DNA of 64,000 nucleotides from Pelagibacteraceae bacterium AG-337-I02 (GTDB lineage: Bacteria; Pseudomonadota; Alphaproteobacteria; HIMB59; GCA-002718135): positions 82,917 through 146,916 of the forward strand of contig QBZY01000001.1 of NCBI GenBank assembly GCA_003282155.1, given 5' to 3'. Shown here in pieces: positions 28,001 through 37,226 of this stretch. Below the pieces are notes generated by a model. It saw only the letters and a program-made list of their open reading frames with translations. It had not been told where the DNA came from and searched no databases. Numbering within the stretch: position 1 is the stretch's first letter; each line of letters starts with the position of its first letter. A program made the position numbers and the translations under genes.

Positions 28001-28978
28001 TTACTCTTGCGACCAGTCAGCAACTTCCATTGATCCACTCATTATATCTGCTGCTGCTGCGGATACAGCTGCTTCCATCGCAGAAGTTACCATACCGTCT
28101 TCAGTAGCATAACCAACCATACCTTCTGCTAAACCAAGAATATGAATTCCTGATTCGAAAGTACCTGCGTCAGTCTTTTGAGCTTGTTCAAAAATCGTTA
28201 AGTCCAAACGCTTTAACATAGAAGTAAGCATGTTACCTGGGTGCATCCAGTTTTGGTTTGTATCAACACCGATGCCCATAATACCTGCATCAGCTGCTGC
28301 TTGTAGAACGCCAATACCTGTTCCACCTGCTGCTTGATAAACAACATCTGCGCCACCATCAATTTGTGCTTTTGTTAACTCAGCACCTTTTGTAGGATTA
28401 TTCCAAGCTTCTGGTGTTGATCCAGTCATGTTAGCTAAAACATTTATATCAGGATTTACATAAAGTGCACCTTGCTCATAACCTCCCTGGAACTTTCTAA
28501 TTAAAGGAATATCCATTCCCCCAACAAATCCAATTGTTCCACTTTCAGAAGCCATAGCTGCGATCATACCAACTAGGAAAGAACCTTCGTGTTCCTTATA
28601 ACAAGCTTGATAAATATTGCTTGCCGGATCATCCACCCAGCATACATCAACTGCTACGAAGTTTGTATCAGGATAATCTGGGGCAACTGCTGCAACTGCA
28701 TCGGCTTGGGCAAAACCCATTGCTACGATTAATGATGCACCTCTATCTGCGATCTTACGCATACCTTGTTCAATTTGAGTGTTATTAGAAGCTTCAAATT
28801 CAACCATGTCCCATCCAAGTTCATTTTGAACTCTCAATGCGCTTTCATAAGCTAGTTCATTAAATGATTTATCGAACTTACCTCCAGAGTCATATACAAC
28901 TCCGATTTTGTTTGCAAACGCACTTGAAGAGAAGACAAGAGCGAAAGAAACTGTAAAAATACTTAAAATTTTCTTCAT
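28001..28978 (-). CDS. BMP family (Bmp/NupN-like) substrate-binding protein
   Basis: Periplasmic binding protein of the basic membrane protein family, 325 residues. The signal peptide is residues 1-22 (ending SAFA), and there is no lipobox cysteine. IGVVYDSGGKFDKSFNELAYE just after it is the family opening, and YQAAGGTGIGVLQAA with IGVDTNQNW form the ligand cleft. BMP proteins bind nucleosides, and some bind riboflavin. A good ribosome site AAGGGGGA precedes the ATG. It is the first gene of the importer operon, 117 bases after upp on the same strand. Confidence 0.93.
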   Translation of the reverse strand: MKKILSIFTVSFALVFSSSAFANKIGVVYDSGGKFDKSFNELAYESALRVQNELGWDMVEFEASNNTQIEQGMRKIADRGASLIVAMGFAQADAVAAVAPDYPDTNFVAVDVCWVDDPASNIYQACYKEHEGSFLVGMIAAMASESGTIGFVGGMDIPLIRKFQGGYEQGALYVNPDINVLANMTGSTPEAWNNPTKGAELTKAQIDGGADVVYQAAGGTGIGVLQAAADAGIMGIGVDTNQNWMHPGNMLTSMLKRLDLTIFEQAQKTDAGTFESGIHILGLAEGMVGYATEDGMVTSAMEAAVSAAAADIMSGSMEVADWSQE

Positions 28979-29095
28979 ACTAAAAATCCCCCTTAAATAT
29001 GAATTATAGATACCTCATTGATAACATTTTATTATAAAAAAAATGCATTAAAAAATGAGATTATGGATAAATAATAGGATTTTTTATGGATAACT

Positions 29096-29716
29096 TCAAG
29101 TGCCCATATACCTATCACCTGCGTCACCTAAGCCCGGTACAATGAACTTATTTTTATTCAACCTAGCATCAATATTACATGTAAATATATGAATGCCTTT
29201 TTGTTTTTTCTGGATATTTTTTATACCCTCAGGTGCAGCAAGTAAGGACACTAGAAATATATCTTTAATATTAACTCCTTTATTTTTAATAAGGTTGATA
29301 GCAGCAATTGATGAATTGCCTGTTGCTAACATTGGGTCTAGTATTAATACTTTTTTATTTTTAACTCTTGGAAGTTTAAAAAGGTATTCTACAGGTTCAT
29401 AAGTTTGTTCATCACGGTATAAACCAATATGGCCTTTTTCAGCTTCAGGTAGGAACTTTGCAAAACCTTCAAGTAGTCCTAAACCCGCACGTAAAATTGG
29501 CACTAAAATAATCGATTGACCCAAGACTGTACCACTCATTTTTATAAGAGGGGTTTCAATTGTTTGTTTTTTAAAAGGTACATATTGTAGGACTTCAGAA
29601 GCAATGAGGTAGCTTATTTCATTCATAGTTTGTCTAAAAACAGTATTTGATGTTTTTTTATTTCGTAAGACCGTTAACTTGTATTGAACAAACGATGATT
29701 TAATTACTGTAATCAT
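29096..29716 (-). CDS. upp: Uracil phosphoribosyltransferase
   Basis: Salvages uracil to UMP using PRPP; 206 residues. The PRPP loop LILDPMLATGNSS near residues 124-136 and the uracil-binding C-terminus PGLGDAGDRYMGT are diagnostic. It sits immediately upstream of the BMP nucleoside transporter and starts 20 bases from a divergent lipoprotein gene. With cdd and deoA in this window it allows imported pyrimidine nucleosides to be re-used as UMP. Confidence 0.96.
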   Translation of the reverse strand: MITVIKSSFVQYKLTVLRNKKTSNTVFRQTMNEISYLIASEVLQYVPFKKQTIETPLIKMSGTVLGQSIILVPILRAGLGLLEGFAKFLPEAEKGHIGLYRDEQTYEPVEYLFKLPRVKNKKVLILDPMLATGNSSIAAINLIKNKGVNIKDIFLVSLLAAPEGIKNIQKKQKGIHIFTCNIDARLNKNKFIVPGLGDAGDRYMGT

Positions 29717-29751
29717 ATAAGATTACATATATAGAAATGCCACTAAGAGCA

Positions 29752-30237
29752 ATGCGGTTATCAATTTATTTTTTAACATTAGTATTTTTATCTAGCTGTA
29801 CAACAATTGAAGTTGGAAAAGAGGTTGTTAAGGTTGGTAAAGTTGTAAAAGATAAAGTTGAAAAAACTGTAACAAAAAAAGAGACAGAAATTATTGAAGA
29901 TAAAACTATTGTTGAGGAGCAGCAGATTATTACTGAAGAAAAAGAAGAAGAAAAAACTATAGTTAAAGAACAACAAAAAATGGCAGAGATAAATTTTATA
30001 GGAAAACAGCTTGCTGAGATAAAACAAAGATTAGGACAGCCTAATTTATCACGTTCTGATGGATCAGTTCATATGATGCGATATGATAGTACTTCATGTA
30101 GATTATTTATCTTCTTCCATTTAAACTCCAATATTAAAAGGGTAGAATATTTTGAATTTCGAGACTCTTTTGGAGAGCTTATAAACACAAAGCGATCTAT
30201 AGAAGAGTGTTATAAAGAATACGACTTTACTAGCTAA
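29752..30237 (+). CDS. Putative lipoprotein with charged low-complexity linker
   Basis: Secreted lipoprotein with a lipobox LSSC after a hydrophobic stretch. The start at 29752 is chosen for its AAGAG ribosome site; an ATG 15 bases upstream would add five residues. After the cysteine comes a Lys/Val/Glu-rich repetitive segment (KVGKVVKDKVEKTV and runs of Glu, Lys and Gln). A small C-terminal domain of about 75 residues follows, with LAEIKQRLGQPNLSRSDG, which resembles SmpA/OmlA-like outer-membrane lipoprotein folds. Function is unknown. Its end overlaps pyc on the opposite strand by 8 bases. Confidence 0.75.
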   Translation: MRLSIYFLTLVFLSSCTTIEVGKEVVKVGKVVKDKVEKTVTKKETEIIEDKTIVEEQQIITEEKEEEKTIVKEQQKMAEINFIGKQLAEIKQRLGQPNLSRSDGSVHMMRYDSTSCRLFIFFHLNSNIKRVEYFEFRDSFGELINTKRSIEECYKEYDFTS

Positions 30238-33200
30238 TTTCGACAAGTAGATCTTTTGTCTCCACATTATCACCAGAAGCAACATTGATTGATTTAATCG
30301 TTCCACTCTTATCAGCATTTATAGTGGTTTCCATTTTCATCGCTTCAATAACTAATAATTTATCACCTTTAATTACTTTACTACCTGATTGAACGAATAT
30401 TTTTGCGACCTGACCTGGTAAAGGTGATCCTATGTGACCAAAGTTATTATCTTCGGCTTTTACTCTTTGTGTAATATTTTTTGAAAATTCTTTATTCTCT
30501 ATATCTATTGTTCTTGGCTGTCCGTTAATTTCAAAAAAAACAGAACACTTACCGTTACTGTTAACTTCACTTTTAGCTAGGTATCGTAAAATAAGATTTT
30601 TTCCTTTATCAATTTCTATAGTGTATTCCTTATCTTGTTGAGGACCATAGAAAAACAATTCGGTTGAAAGAATTGATGTATCACTAAATTCCTTAAAGTG
30701 ATCGACATAATCTTTAAAAACTTTTGGATACATCAAGTAGGATGCTAGATGTGCTTGATTAACCTTCATACCTATTTCATCTTCTAAATTTTTTGCTTCC
30801 TTATTTAAATCAACTGACTCTAAAACTTCTCCAGGTCTTTTTATTAATGGTTTTGTGTCTCCAAGAACTTTCTTTTGTAATTCTTTTGGGAAACCACCGT
30901 GTGGTATACCAATTTCCCCTTTAAAAAATTCAATTACAGAAGCAGGAAAAGAAATTTCTTTTTTTGGATCTAATACATCTTCTTTAGATAAATCATTAGC
31001 AATCATATAGAGTGCCATATCACCTACAATTTTAGAAGAAGGTGTCACCTTTACAATATCACCGAAAAGTTGGTTTACCTCTGCGTATTTATTGGCAACC
31101 ATCCCCCACTTATCAGTTGTAATGCCCAAAGATCTTGCTTGCTCTTTTAAATTCGTAAACTGTCCACCTGGCATTTGATGGAGATACACGTCAGAACTTC
31201 CCCCTTTGAAATCAGTTTCAAAAGCATGATAATTTTGACGTACTTGCTCCCAATATAAAGATAGTGTTCTTATTGCTTCGTCATCAAGTTGAGGATCTTG
31301 ATAGTTTTGTTTCATTATAGACACGATAGAGCCAAGTGCAGGTTGTGATGTTAACCCACTCATCGAGTCAATTGCAAGATCTACGATATCTACTTTTTCT
31401 TCTATTGCCGCAAGAACTGATGCTGATGAAGTGCCTGATGTATCGTGAGTATGAAAATGAATTGGAAGATCAGTTGTTTGTTTAATTTCGTTAACTAATT
31501 TTTTTATAGCATTAGGTTTTGCTAATCCCGCCATATCTTTAATGGCGATAATATGTGCTCCTGCTTTTTCTAAGTCCTTAACAAGATCAATATAATATTT
31601 TAGTGTATATTTTTTTTCATTTGGATCAGTTACATCATTTGTATAACAAATAGTTCCTTCACAAATTTTATTTTGATGGCGTACTTCATCAATTGCAACA
31701 CGCATATTATCAATTAAGTTTAATGAATCAAAAACTCGGAATACATCAATTCCAGCTTCTGCTGACTGTTGAATGAAATGTTTAACAACGTTATCTGGAT
31801 AATTTTTATATCCAACAGCATTAGATCCTCTAAAGAGCATTTGTTTAAGAAGGTTGGGGGCTCTTTTGTTTAATCTTGCTAATCTATCCCAAGGATCCTC
31901 TTTTAAAAAACGCATAGAGGTATCAAAAGTTGCACCTCCCCAACATTCTAACGAGAATAAGTTACTTAGATTTTCACTATAATATTCAGCAATATTAACA
32001 AGATCATCAGTTCTCATTCTTGTAGCAAGAAGCGATTGATGTGCATCACGCATCGTTGTATCAGTAATTAGGGTGTAGGGTGTTTCTTTTATTTTTTTTG
32101 CAAATTTTTCAGGACCTAAAGATTGTAGATCTTTTACATAATCATTTTTCTCACTTTTAATATTTGAAATAGGAATTTGAATTTCTATAGTCGAATTACT
32201 ATTAACTCTTCCAGATATATCATTGTGTCCGTTTACAATTATGTTTCCAAGATAAGATACGATTTTAGATGCTCGATCTTTTTGAGGATTATAAGCATAG
32301 AGCTCTTTTTTAGTATCAACAAAATTTGTATTGTAGTTTCCTTCAAGGAAATCTTTATTGTTGATAAGAGATTCTAGAAAGACTAAATTCGTTTTAACAC
32401 CTCTAATTCTAAATTCTCGCAAAGCTCTATCCATTCTTTTAATACAGTCATCTTGATGCTTTGCCCAAGTTGTTACCTTAACAAGTAGAGAGTCATAATA
32501 GGGTGTAATGATAGAACCAGATGATGCATTTGCTGCATCTAATCTAACACCAAAACCAGCTGCAGATCGATAAGTCATGATCTTCCCATAGTCTGGCATA
32601 AAATTATTAAGTGGATCTTCGGTAGTAACTCTACATTGAATTGCAAATCCATTTAGATTAATGTCTTCTTGTTTAGGAAGTGCAGGGTGATTGCCAATTT
32701 TCTCACCTTCTGCAATTTTAATCTGGGCTTTAACAATATCAATACCGGTTACTTCTTCTGTTACTGTGTGTTCAACTTGAATTCTTGGGTTAACTTCAAT
32801 GAAATAAAATTTACCAGATTTTTTATCAAACAAAAATTCAACAGTTCCTGCTCCAAAATATTTAACTTTTTTTGCAATTTTAATTGCAGCATTACAAATG
32901 TCTTTTCGAGTTTTTTGTTCAAGAAAATGTGCAGGTGCTCTTTCAATAATCTTTTGATGCCTTCTTTGGAGAGAACAATCTCTTTCAAAAAGATGTAGAA
33001 TATTTCCATGTCTGTCACCCAAAATTTGAACTTCAATGTGCGCAGCATCTTCTAAAAATTTTTCTATAAATACTTCATCTTTTCCAAAAGCTTTAAGTGA
33101 CTCACTTTGAGCAGTTGTAATTTGATCTATTAATAAGTTGCTTGATCTAACAACACGCATTCCTCGACCGCCACCACCCCAGCTAGCTTTGACAATTACT

Positions 33201-33673
33201 GGGTAACCAATTTTCTCAACTTCTTTTTCAACATTTTTTAAATTTTCTTTTGTCACGAGAACAGACGGGACAATGCCCACTTTTGATTCTTCAGCAACTT
33301 TTTTAGCTTCGGTTTTATTGCCAAATCTTTTTAATATTTCTTTACTGGGTCCAATAAACGTTATGTTATTTTTTTCACACTGCTCTGCTAGTTCAGGACT
33401 CTCAGATAAGAAACCATAACCAGGATGAATTGCATCTACTTCAGCATCTTTTGCAATTTTAATAATAGAGTTTATGTCCAGATATGCTTGTATTGGACCT
33501 TTGCCCTCACCAACTAAATAACTTTCATCTGTTTTAAATCGATGAATAGCAAAACGATCTTCTTTAGAATAAATGGCAGCAGTTTTAATACCAGATTCCT
33601 CAGCAGCTCTGAAAATTCGAATAGCAATTTCACTCCTGTTTGCTGCTAAAATTTTACTAATCTTTTTCATCAA
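30230..33673 (-). CDS. pyc: Pyruvate carboxylase
   Basis: Biotin enzyme converting pyruvate and bicarbonate to oxaloacetate, an anaplerotic reaction. The full-length single chain has 1147 residues: biotin carboxylase domain first (about 1-455, with GGGGRGMR and EVNPRIQVEHTVTE), carboxyltransferase domain (TDTTMRDAHQSLLATRMRT near 540), and biotin carrier at the end with K1113 in EAMKMET. It probably starts at M2 or M1 (MMKK). It stands alone, with a 208-base AT-rich gap upstream. A membrane or multisubunit decarboxylase is excluded by the complete PYC order. Confidence 0.97.
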   Translation of the reverse strand: MMKKISKILAANRSEIAIRIFRAAEESGIKTAAIYSKEDRFAIHRFKTDESYLVGEGKGPIQAYLDINSIIKIAKDAEVDAIHPGYGFLSESPELAEQCEKNNITFIGPSKEILKRFGNKTEAKKVAEESKVGIVPSVLVTKENLKNVEKEVEKIGYPVIVKASWGGGGRGMRVVRSSNLLIDQITTAQSESLKAFGKDEVFIEKFLEDAAHIEVQILGDRHGNILHLFERDCSLQRRHQKIIERAPAHFLEQKTRKDICNAAIKIAKKVKYFGAGTVEFLFDKKSGKFYFIEVNPRIQVEHTVTEEVTGIDIVKAQIKIAEGEKIGNHPALPKQEDINLNGFAIQCRVTTEDPLNNFMPDYGKIMTYRSAAGFGVRLDAANASSGSIITPYYDSLLVKVTTWAKHQDDCIKRMDRALREFRIRGVKTNLVFLESLINNKDFLEGNYNTNFVDTKKELYAYNPQKDRASKIVSYLGNIIVNGHNDISGRVNSNSTIEIQIPISNIKSEKNDYVKDLQSLGPEKFAKKIKETPYTLITDTTMRDAHQSLLATRMRTDDLVNIAEYYSENLSNLFSLECWGGATFDTSMRFLKEDPWDRLARLNKRAPNLLKQMLFRGSNAVGYKNYPDNVVKHFIQQSAEAGIDVFRVFDSLNLIDNMRVAIDEVRHQNKICEGTICYTNDVTDPNEKKYTLKYYIDLVKDLEKAGAHIIAIKDMAGLAKPNAIKKLVNEIKQTTDLPIHFHTHDTSGTSSASVLAAIEEKVDIVDLAIDSMSGLTSQPALGSIVSIMKQNYQDPQLDDEAIRTLSLYWEQVRQNYHAFETDFKGGSSDVYLHQMPGGQFTNLKEQARSLGITTDKWGMVANKYAEVNQLFGDIVKVTPSSKIVGDMALYMIANDLSKEDVLDPKKEISFPASVIEFFKGEIGIPHGGFPKELQKKVLGDTKPLIKRPGEVLESVDLNKEAKNLEDEIGMKVNQAHLASYLMYPKVFKDYVDHFKEFSDTSILSTELFFYGPQQDKEYTIEIDKGKNLILRYLAKSEVNSNGKCSVFFEINGQPRTIDIENKEFSKNITQRVKAEDNNFGHIGSPLPGQVAKIFVQSGSKVIKGDKLLVIEAMKMETTINADKSGTIKSINVASGDNVETKDLLVEIS

Positions 33674-33881
33674 GCCACCATTAAATCAAGATTATTACTT
33701 AATATTTTTTCGAGGATGCATCTATATGTTCCTTACAAAATTAGCAAGAGATCAAAGGAATTTAGCCATTTTTTAGGATTTGGAAGCAGTTATATATTGA
33801 TAATAAATGATTAATATAGATTACATTATCTGTGCACATATGTCCCTTTATCACAGAGGCTGTTTTGATTAATGTGAAAAT

Positions 33882-34328
33882 ATGAATTCAATGAATGAAA
33901 ATATAAGACCCTATCAAAGTTGTTCTAAATCAGTCTTCTTGATTTTAGGAATTATTTTTATAAGTTGGATTTCATTATTCTCTATTTTTTTGATTGTACA
34001 AGGTGCTTGGCCTGTGTCTATATTTCTTGGACTTGAATACTTAATTATTTTTTATTTAATCCGTTTATATTTCAAAGAGAAAAATATTAAGGATGAAATT
34101 AATATTGATCAAAAAGTGATATCTATAAAGAAATATAAAGGTGATAAACTGTTACATTCATCTAAATTCAGCACTTATTGGTCCAAAGTTTTTTTTACAA
34201 AATCTAAAAACACTTCCAAGTTATCAATAAGAGAATCAGATAAAGAAACTGAAGTTGCAACTTTCTTGCATGCTGATTTAAAAGAAAACTTATATTTAAG
34301 GATTAAAAAACAATTAACATATTATTAA
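33882..34328 (+). CDS. DUF2244 family membrane protein
   Basis: Small inner-membrane protein of 148 residues with two transmembrane helices (about 22-44 and 48-66). The segment VQGAWPVSIFLGLEYLIIFYLIRLY matches the DUF2244 core. The family is often linked to cytochrome oxidase genes in alphaproteobacteria, but none is visible here. A start at M4 (33891) is also possible. The 208 bases between it and the divergent pyc gene are AT-rich with no recognisable RNA gene. Confidence 0.82.
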   Translation: MNSMNENIRPYQSCSKSVFLILGIIFISWISLFSIFLIVQGAWPVSIFLGLEYLIIFYLIRLYFKEKNIKDEINIDQKVISIKKYKGDKLLHSSKFSTYWSKVFFTKSKNTSKLSIRESDKETEVATFLHADLKENLYLRIKKQLTYY

Positions 34329-34352
34329 TTTTTTATCTCAAAACATTTATAA

Positions 34353-35198
34353 TTATAAATAATTTAATTCTTTCATGACTTGCTTGCAGGAAGCTTCAAT
34401 TTTTTTTATTTGAGCTAAACTTAATATATCTTTCCATTGTTCTGCTTTACCTGATCTGAAAAATTTATCTTTACCTTTATGAGTTTTCATTCCAAATTTT
34501 TTTTCACTTTTTTGTAGTAAACTAAATTCTGAATTCTTAACACTCAACTGAACTCTGCTATTATCCTTTTTGTGATTTAAGATTTTTGATAGAAAATCTA
34601 TTGTATTATTAAACTGGCCAAGACAATCTTTTAATAAATCTTCATATTTTATTATTATACGTGGCATATAGGGCATTCCGTATTTCCATGATTTATAATG
34701 ATAGCTCCAAGATCCTAGAATTTCTATATATGGATAATTATCTATAGAGTTTAAGTTGTAAAATAATTTATCATCACAAAGATCTGATATAATTTTATCA
34801 TAACTTTCATTTTTGTAATGTGCATAAGAAATGACAACATCTCTTGGATCTCTAACAATATAGATAGCCCCTAAAGTTAAATCCATATTGGTAAAGTCGT
34901 TTTTTTCTATTGATATTAAAGCATTGTGGTTTTTAAAAAAAACAACGTTTCCACCTTCAATATCAACTTCTTTTTGTAAGTCCAACCAATATTTAGAAAT
35001 ATTAAATGGGTTTTCTTTTAGAGATTTTTTATCTACAATTTTTTTTATTAGACTCAGTTGTGGAAATATTAAAATATTATTATCTGCTATTTGAAAATTA
35101 AATTCATTGCTCCTATTAAAGAAATAATTAGATATTAAAAATCTCATCCAAGTGTTTCCACTTTTTGGATATGATGAAATCCAAATAATTTTTTTCAT
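34353..35198 (-). CDS. PAPS-dependent sulfotransferase family protein
   Basis: Transfers sulfate from PAPS to an unknown acceptor; 281 residues. YPKSGNTWMRFL (10-21) is the 5'-phosphosulfate loop, RDPRDVVISYAHY near residue 117 the 3'-phosphate motif, and the C-terminal FRSGKAEQWKDIL mirrors the R-K-G-x-x-G-x-W-K loop. Acceptors in bacteria include sugars and lipids; nothing adjacent identifies one. It lies 21 bases after dapB on the same strand and could be co-transcribed. Confidence 0.88.
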   Translation of the reverse strand: MKKIIWISSYPKSGNTWMRFLISNYFFNRSNEFNFQIADNNILIFPQLSLIKKIVDKKSLKENPFNISKYWLDLQKEVDIEGGNVVFFKNHNALISIEKNDFTNMDLTLGAIYIVRDPRDVVISYAHYKNESYDKIISDLCDDKLFYNLNSIDNYPYIEILGSWSYHYKSWKYGMPYMPRIIIKYEDLLKDCLGQFNNTIDFLSKILNHKKDNSRVQLSVKNSEFSLLQKSEKKFGMKTHKGKDKFFRSGKAEQWKDILSLAQIKKIEASCKQVMKELNYL

Positions 35199-35219
35199 AA
35201 ATTAGAATTTAATTATAAA

Positions 35220-36023
35220 TTAAAATAACAAATCATTCATAGAGAATAGACCGTTTTTCTTCTTATTTAAAAAAATGGCAGCCTCTATTGCTCCGGTCAC
35301 AAATATAGATCTATTATTTGCTTTATGCACAAGGTCTATTCTATCATTGGTTCCTATAAAACTCACTGTATGTTCTCCTGCAATCTCACCACCTCTTGTA
35401 ATAGAAAAACCTATTTCACCTTTTTTTCTAGATGAAAATTTTTTTGTACGATCTAAAACTTTTGATTTATTTAATTTAGTTTTTCTGCCCTCAGCAGCAT
35501 ACTCTCCTAAAGATAATGCTGTTCCTGAAGGTGCATCTTTTTTGTGTTTATGATGTGTTTCAGCGATTTCAATATCATAAACAGTATCTTTTAGGGCTGA
35601 TGCTGTTTGTTTTACTAGGTTAAATAATAAGTTAACACCCAAGCTCATGTTAGATGACATGAGTATAGGTATTTTTTTGGAAAAGCTTTTTACTCTCCTT
35701 TTTTGTAAATCTGTCATTCCAGTTGTTCCAATAACAACTGCAGTTTTATTTGCAGAGGCAATTTTAAGATTATCTAACGTAGATTCAGGTGTTGTAAAAT
35801 CAATTATAACATTTGCTTCTTTTATTAAATGAGCTGCATTAGCTGTAACTAATTTTGCAGAGTGTATACTCGAAACTTTGTTTAAGGGTTTGTTTATATC
35901 TTTATGTTTTTTGTGTTCAAAACCACCGACAAATTCTAAATTTTTATTTTGTAAAATTTGTTTCGATATTTCCTGACCCATTCGGCCAAGACAACCTGCA
36001 ACTGCTATTTTAATTTTTGCCAT
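35220..36023 (-). CDS. dapB: 4-hydroxy-tetrahydrodipicolinate reductase
   Basis: NAD(P)H-dependent step of lysine and diaminopimelate synthesis; 267 residues. The Rossmann motif AVAGCLGRMGQEI (8-20) and the catalytic ETHHKHKKDAPSGTAL segment (His-His and Lys) are intact. GTTGMTD lies between. It follows dnaJ by 41 bases on the same strand; dapB downstream of dnaKJ is common in alphaproteobacteria. A ribosome site AAGAAG precedes the ATG. Confidence 0.95.
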   Translation of the reverse strand: MAKIKIAVAGCLGRMGQEISKQILQNKNLEFVGGFEHKKHKDINKPLNKVSSIHSAKLVTANAAHLIKEANVIIDFTTPESTLDNLKIASANKTAVVIGTTGMTDLQKRRVKSFSKKIPILMSSNMSLGVNLLFNLVKQTASALKDTVYDIEIAETHHKHKKDAPSGTALSLGEYAAEGRKTKLNKSKVLDRTKKFSSRKKGEIGFSITRGGEIAGEHTVSFIGTNDRIDLVHKANNRSIFVTGAIEAAIFLNKKKNGLFSMNDLLF

Positions 36024-36064
36024 AAAAACTTCTTATACTTTGGTGATTGTAAGTTGAAAAGAAA

Positions 36065-37198
36065 TTAAGTTAAATCTTCCCAGACTTCTTTTAATTTTGA
36101 GAAAAAACCTTGTGATTTTGGACTGTGTTTTTTTGAGGTTCCTCCCTCATTTTCAAACTCTCTCAAAATATCTTTTTGTTTGCTATTTAGGTTGACTGGT
36201 ATTTCTACGTTTGCTTGCACATACATATCACCCCTTCTACTTTGTCGTAGTATACTCATTCCTTTCCCGCGAAGTCTAAATTGTGTCTCAGATTGTGTTC
36301 CCGCAGGAATATTAAGTCTAGCTTTTTTTCCTTCAATGGTTGGAACCTCTATTTCACCGCCTAGAATAGCCGTTGTTATAGAGATTGGTATTTCGCAAAA
36401 AAGATTTTCTTCTTCTCTTTCAAAAAGTTTATCCTTTTGAACTTCAACGAAAATATACAGATCTCCATTACCCGCACCTCTTTCACCCGGCTCTCCTTCA
36501 CCAGCTATACGAATTCTTGTACCTGTATCAACACCAGCGGGAATAGTAACGGAAATTGTTTTTTGTTTTTTTATATTCCCTGTTCCAGAACATTTAAGAC
36601 ATGGATTTTTTATGCTTGAACCTTCTCCGCCACATGTAGGGCATGGTCTTTCAATAGAAAAAAAGCCTTGTTGAGATCGAACTTTACCTGCACCACCACA
36701 AGTAGAACAGGTACTTGGTCCGGATTTATCTGCACTTCCAGTTGCTGCACATAAATCACAACCAACATATGTAGGAATTCTTATTTGAGGTTTCTTTCCA
36801 GTGAAAGCTTCGAATAGTGAAACGGACATATTATAACGAAGATCACTTCCTCTTTGTGGACCTCTTCGTCTTGATGATTGTCCACTAAAACCTCCACCAA
36901 AGAACTCTTCAAAAATATCAGAAAAACCACCCGCAAAATCTCCAAAGCCTTGAGCTCCACCCATGCCGCCTTGTTTGAAGGCATCATGTCCATATTGATC
37001 ATAAGCTGATCTTTTTTCTGAGTCTTTTAGAACTTCGTAAGCAGCAGCAGCTTCTTTGAATTTTCTTTCAGCTGTTTTGTCATCCTTGTTACGATCAGGA
37101 TGATATTTCATGGCTTGTTTTCTATAAGCTTTTTTTATTTCATCATCACTGGCATTTCGTTGAACACCAAGTATCTCATAGAAATCTTTATCAGCCAC
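36065..37198 (-). CDS. dnaJ: Chaperone DnaJ
   Basis: Hsp40 co-chaperone activating DnaK; 377 residues. The J domain at 1-70 has the HPD motif at 33-35, and a Gly/Phe-rich linker ([15 protein letters not shown]) follows. The zinc region of four CxxCxGxG-type repeats (about 147-210) has a slightly altered first repeat, CDLCAATGS. The C-terminal substrate domains complete the type I structure. It is 28 bases downstream of dnaK and probably shares the dnaK heat-shock promoter. Confidence 0.97.
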   Translation of the reverse strand: MADKDFYEILGVQRNASDDEIKKAYRKQAMKYHPDRNKDDKTAERKFKEAAAAYEVLKDSEKRSAYDQYGHDAFKQGGMGGAQGFGDFAGGFSDIFEEFFGGGFSGQSSRRRGPQRGSDLRYNMSVSLFEAFTGKKPQIRIPTYVGCDLCAATGSADKSGPSTCSTCGGAGKVRSQQGFFSIERPCPTCGGEGSSIKNPCLKCSGTGNIKKQKTISVTIPAGVDTGTRIRIAGEGEPGERGAGNGDLYIFVEVQKDKLFEREEENLFCEIPISITTAILGGEIEVPTIEGKKARLNIPAGTQSETQFRLRGKGMSILRQSRRGDMYVQANVEIPVNLNSKQKDILREFENEGGTSKKHSPKSQGFFSKLKEVWEDLT

Positions 37199-37226
37199 AT
37201 CTCCTCCTTATAAAAATTATGGAGCG

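Noticed and set aside
32669..32998. Plus-strand open frame inside pyc rich in Phe, Asn and Cys
   Set aside because: It is a reading-frame shadow of the biotin carboxylase domain; the composition mirrors the reverse complement of Lys/Glu-rich coding sequence.
33674..33881. Possible RNA gene in the pyc-DUF2244 gap
   Set aside because: The 208 bases are AT-rich without a convincing stem, terminator or conserved motif.
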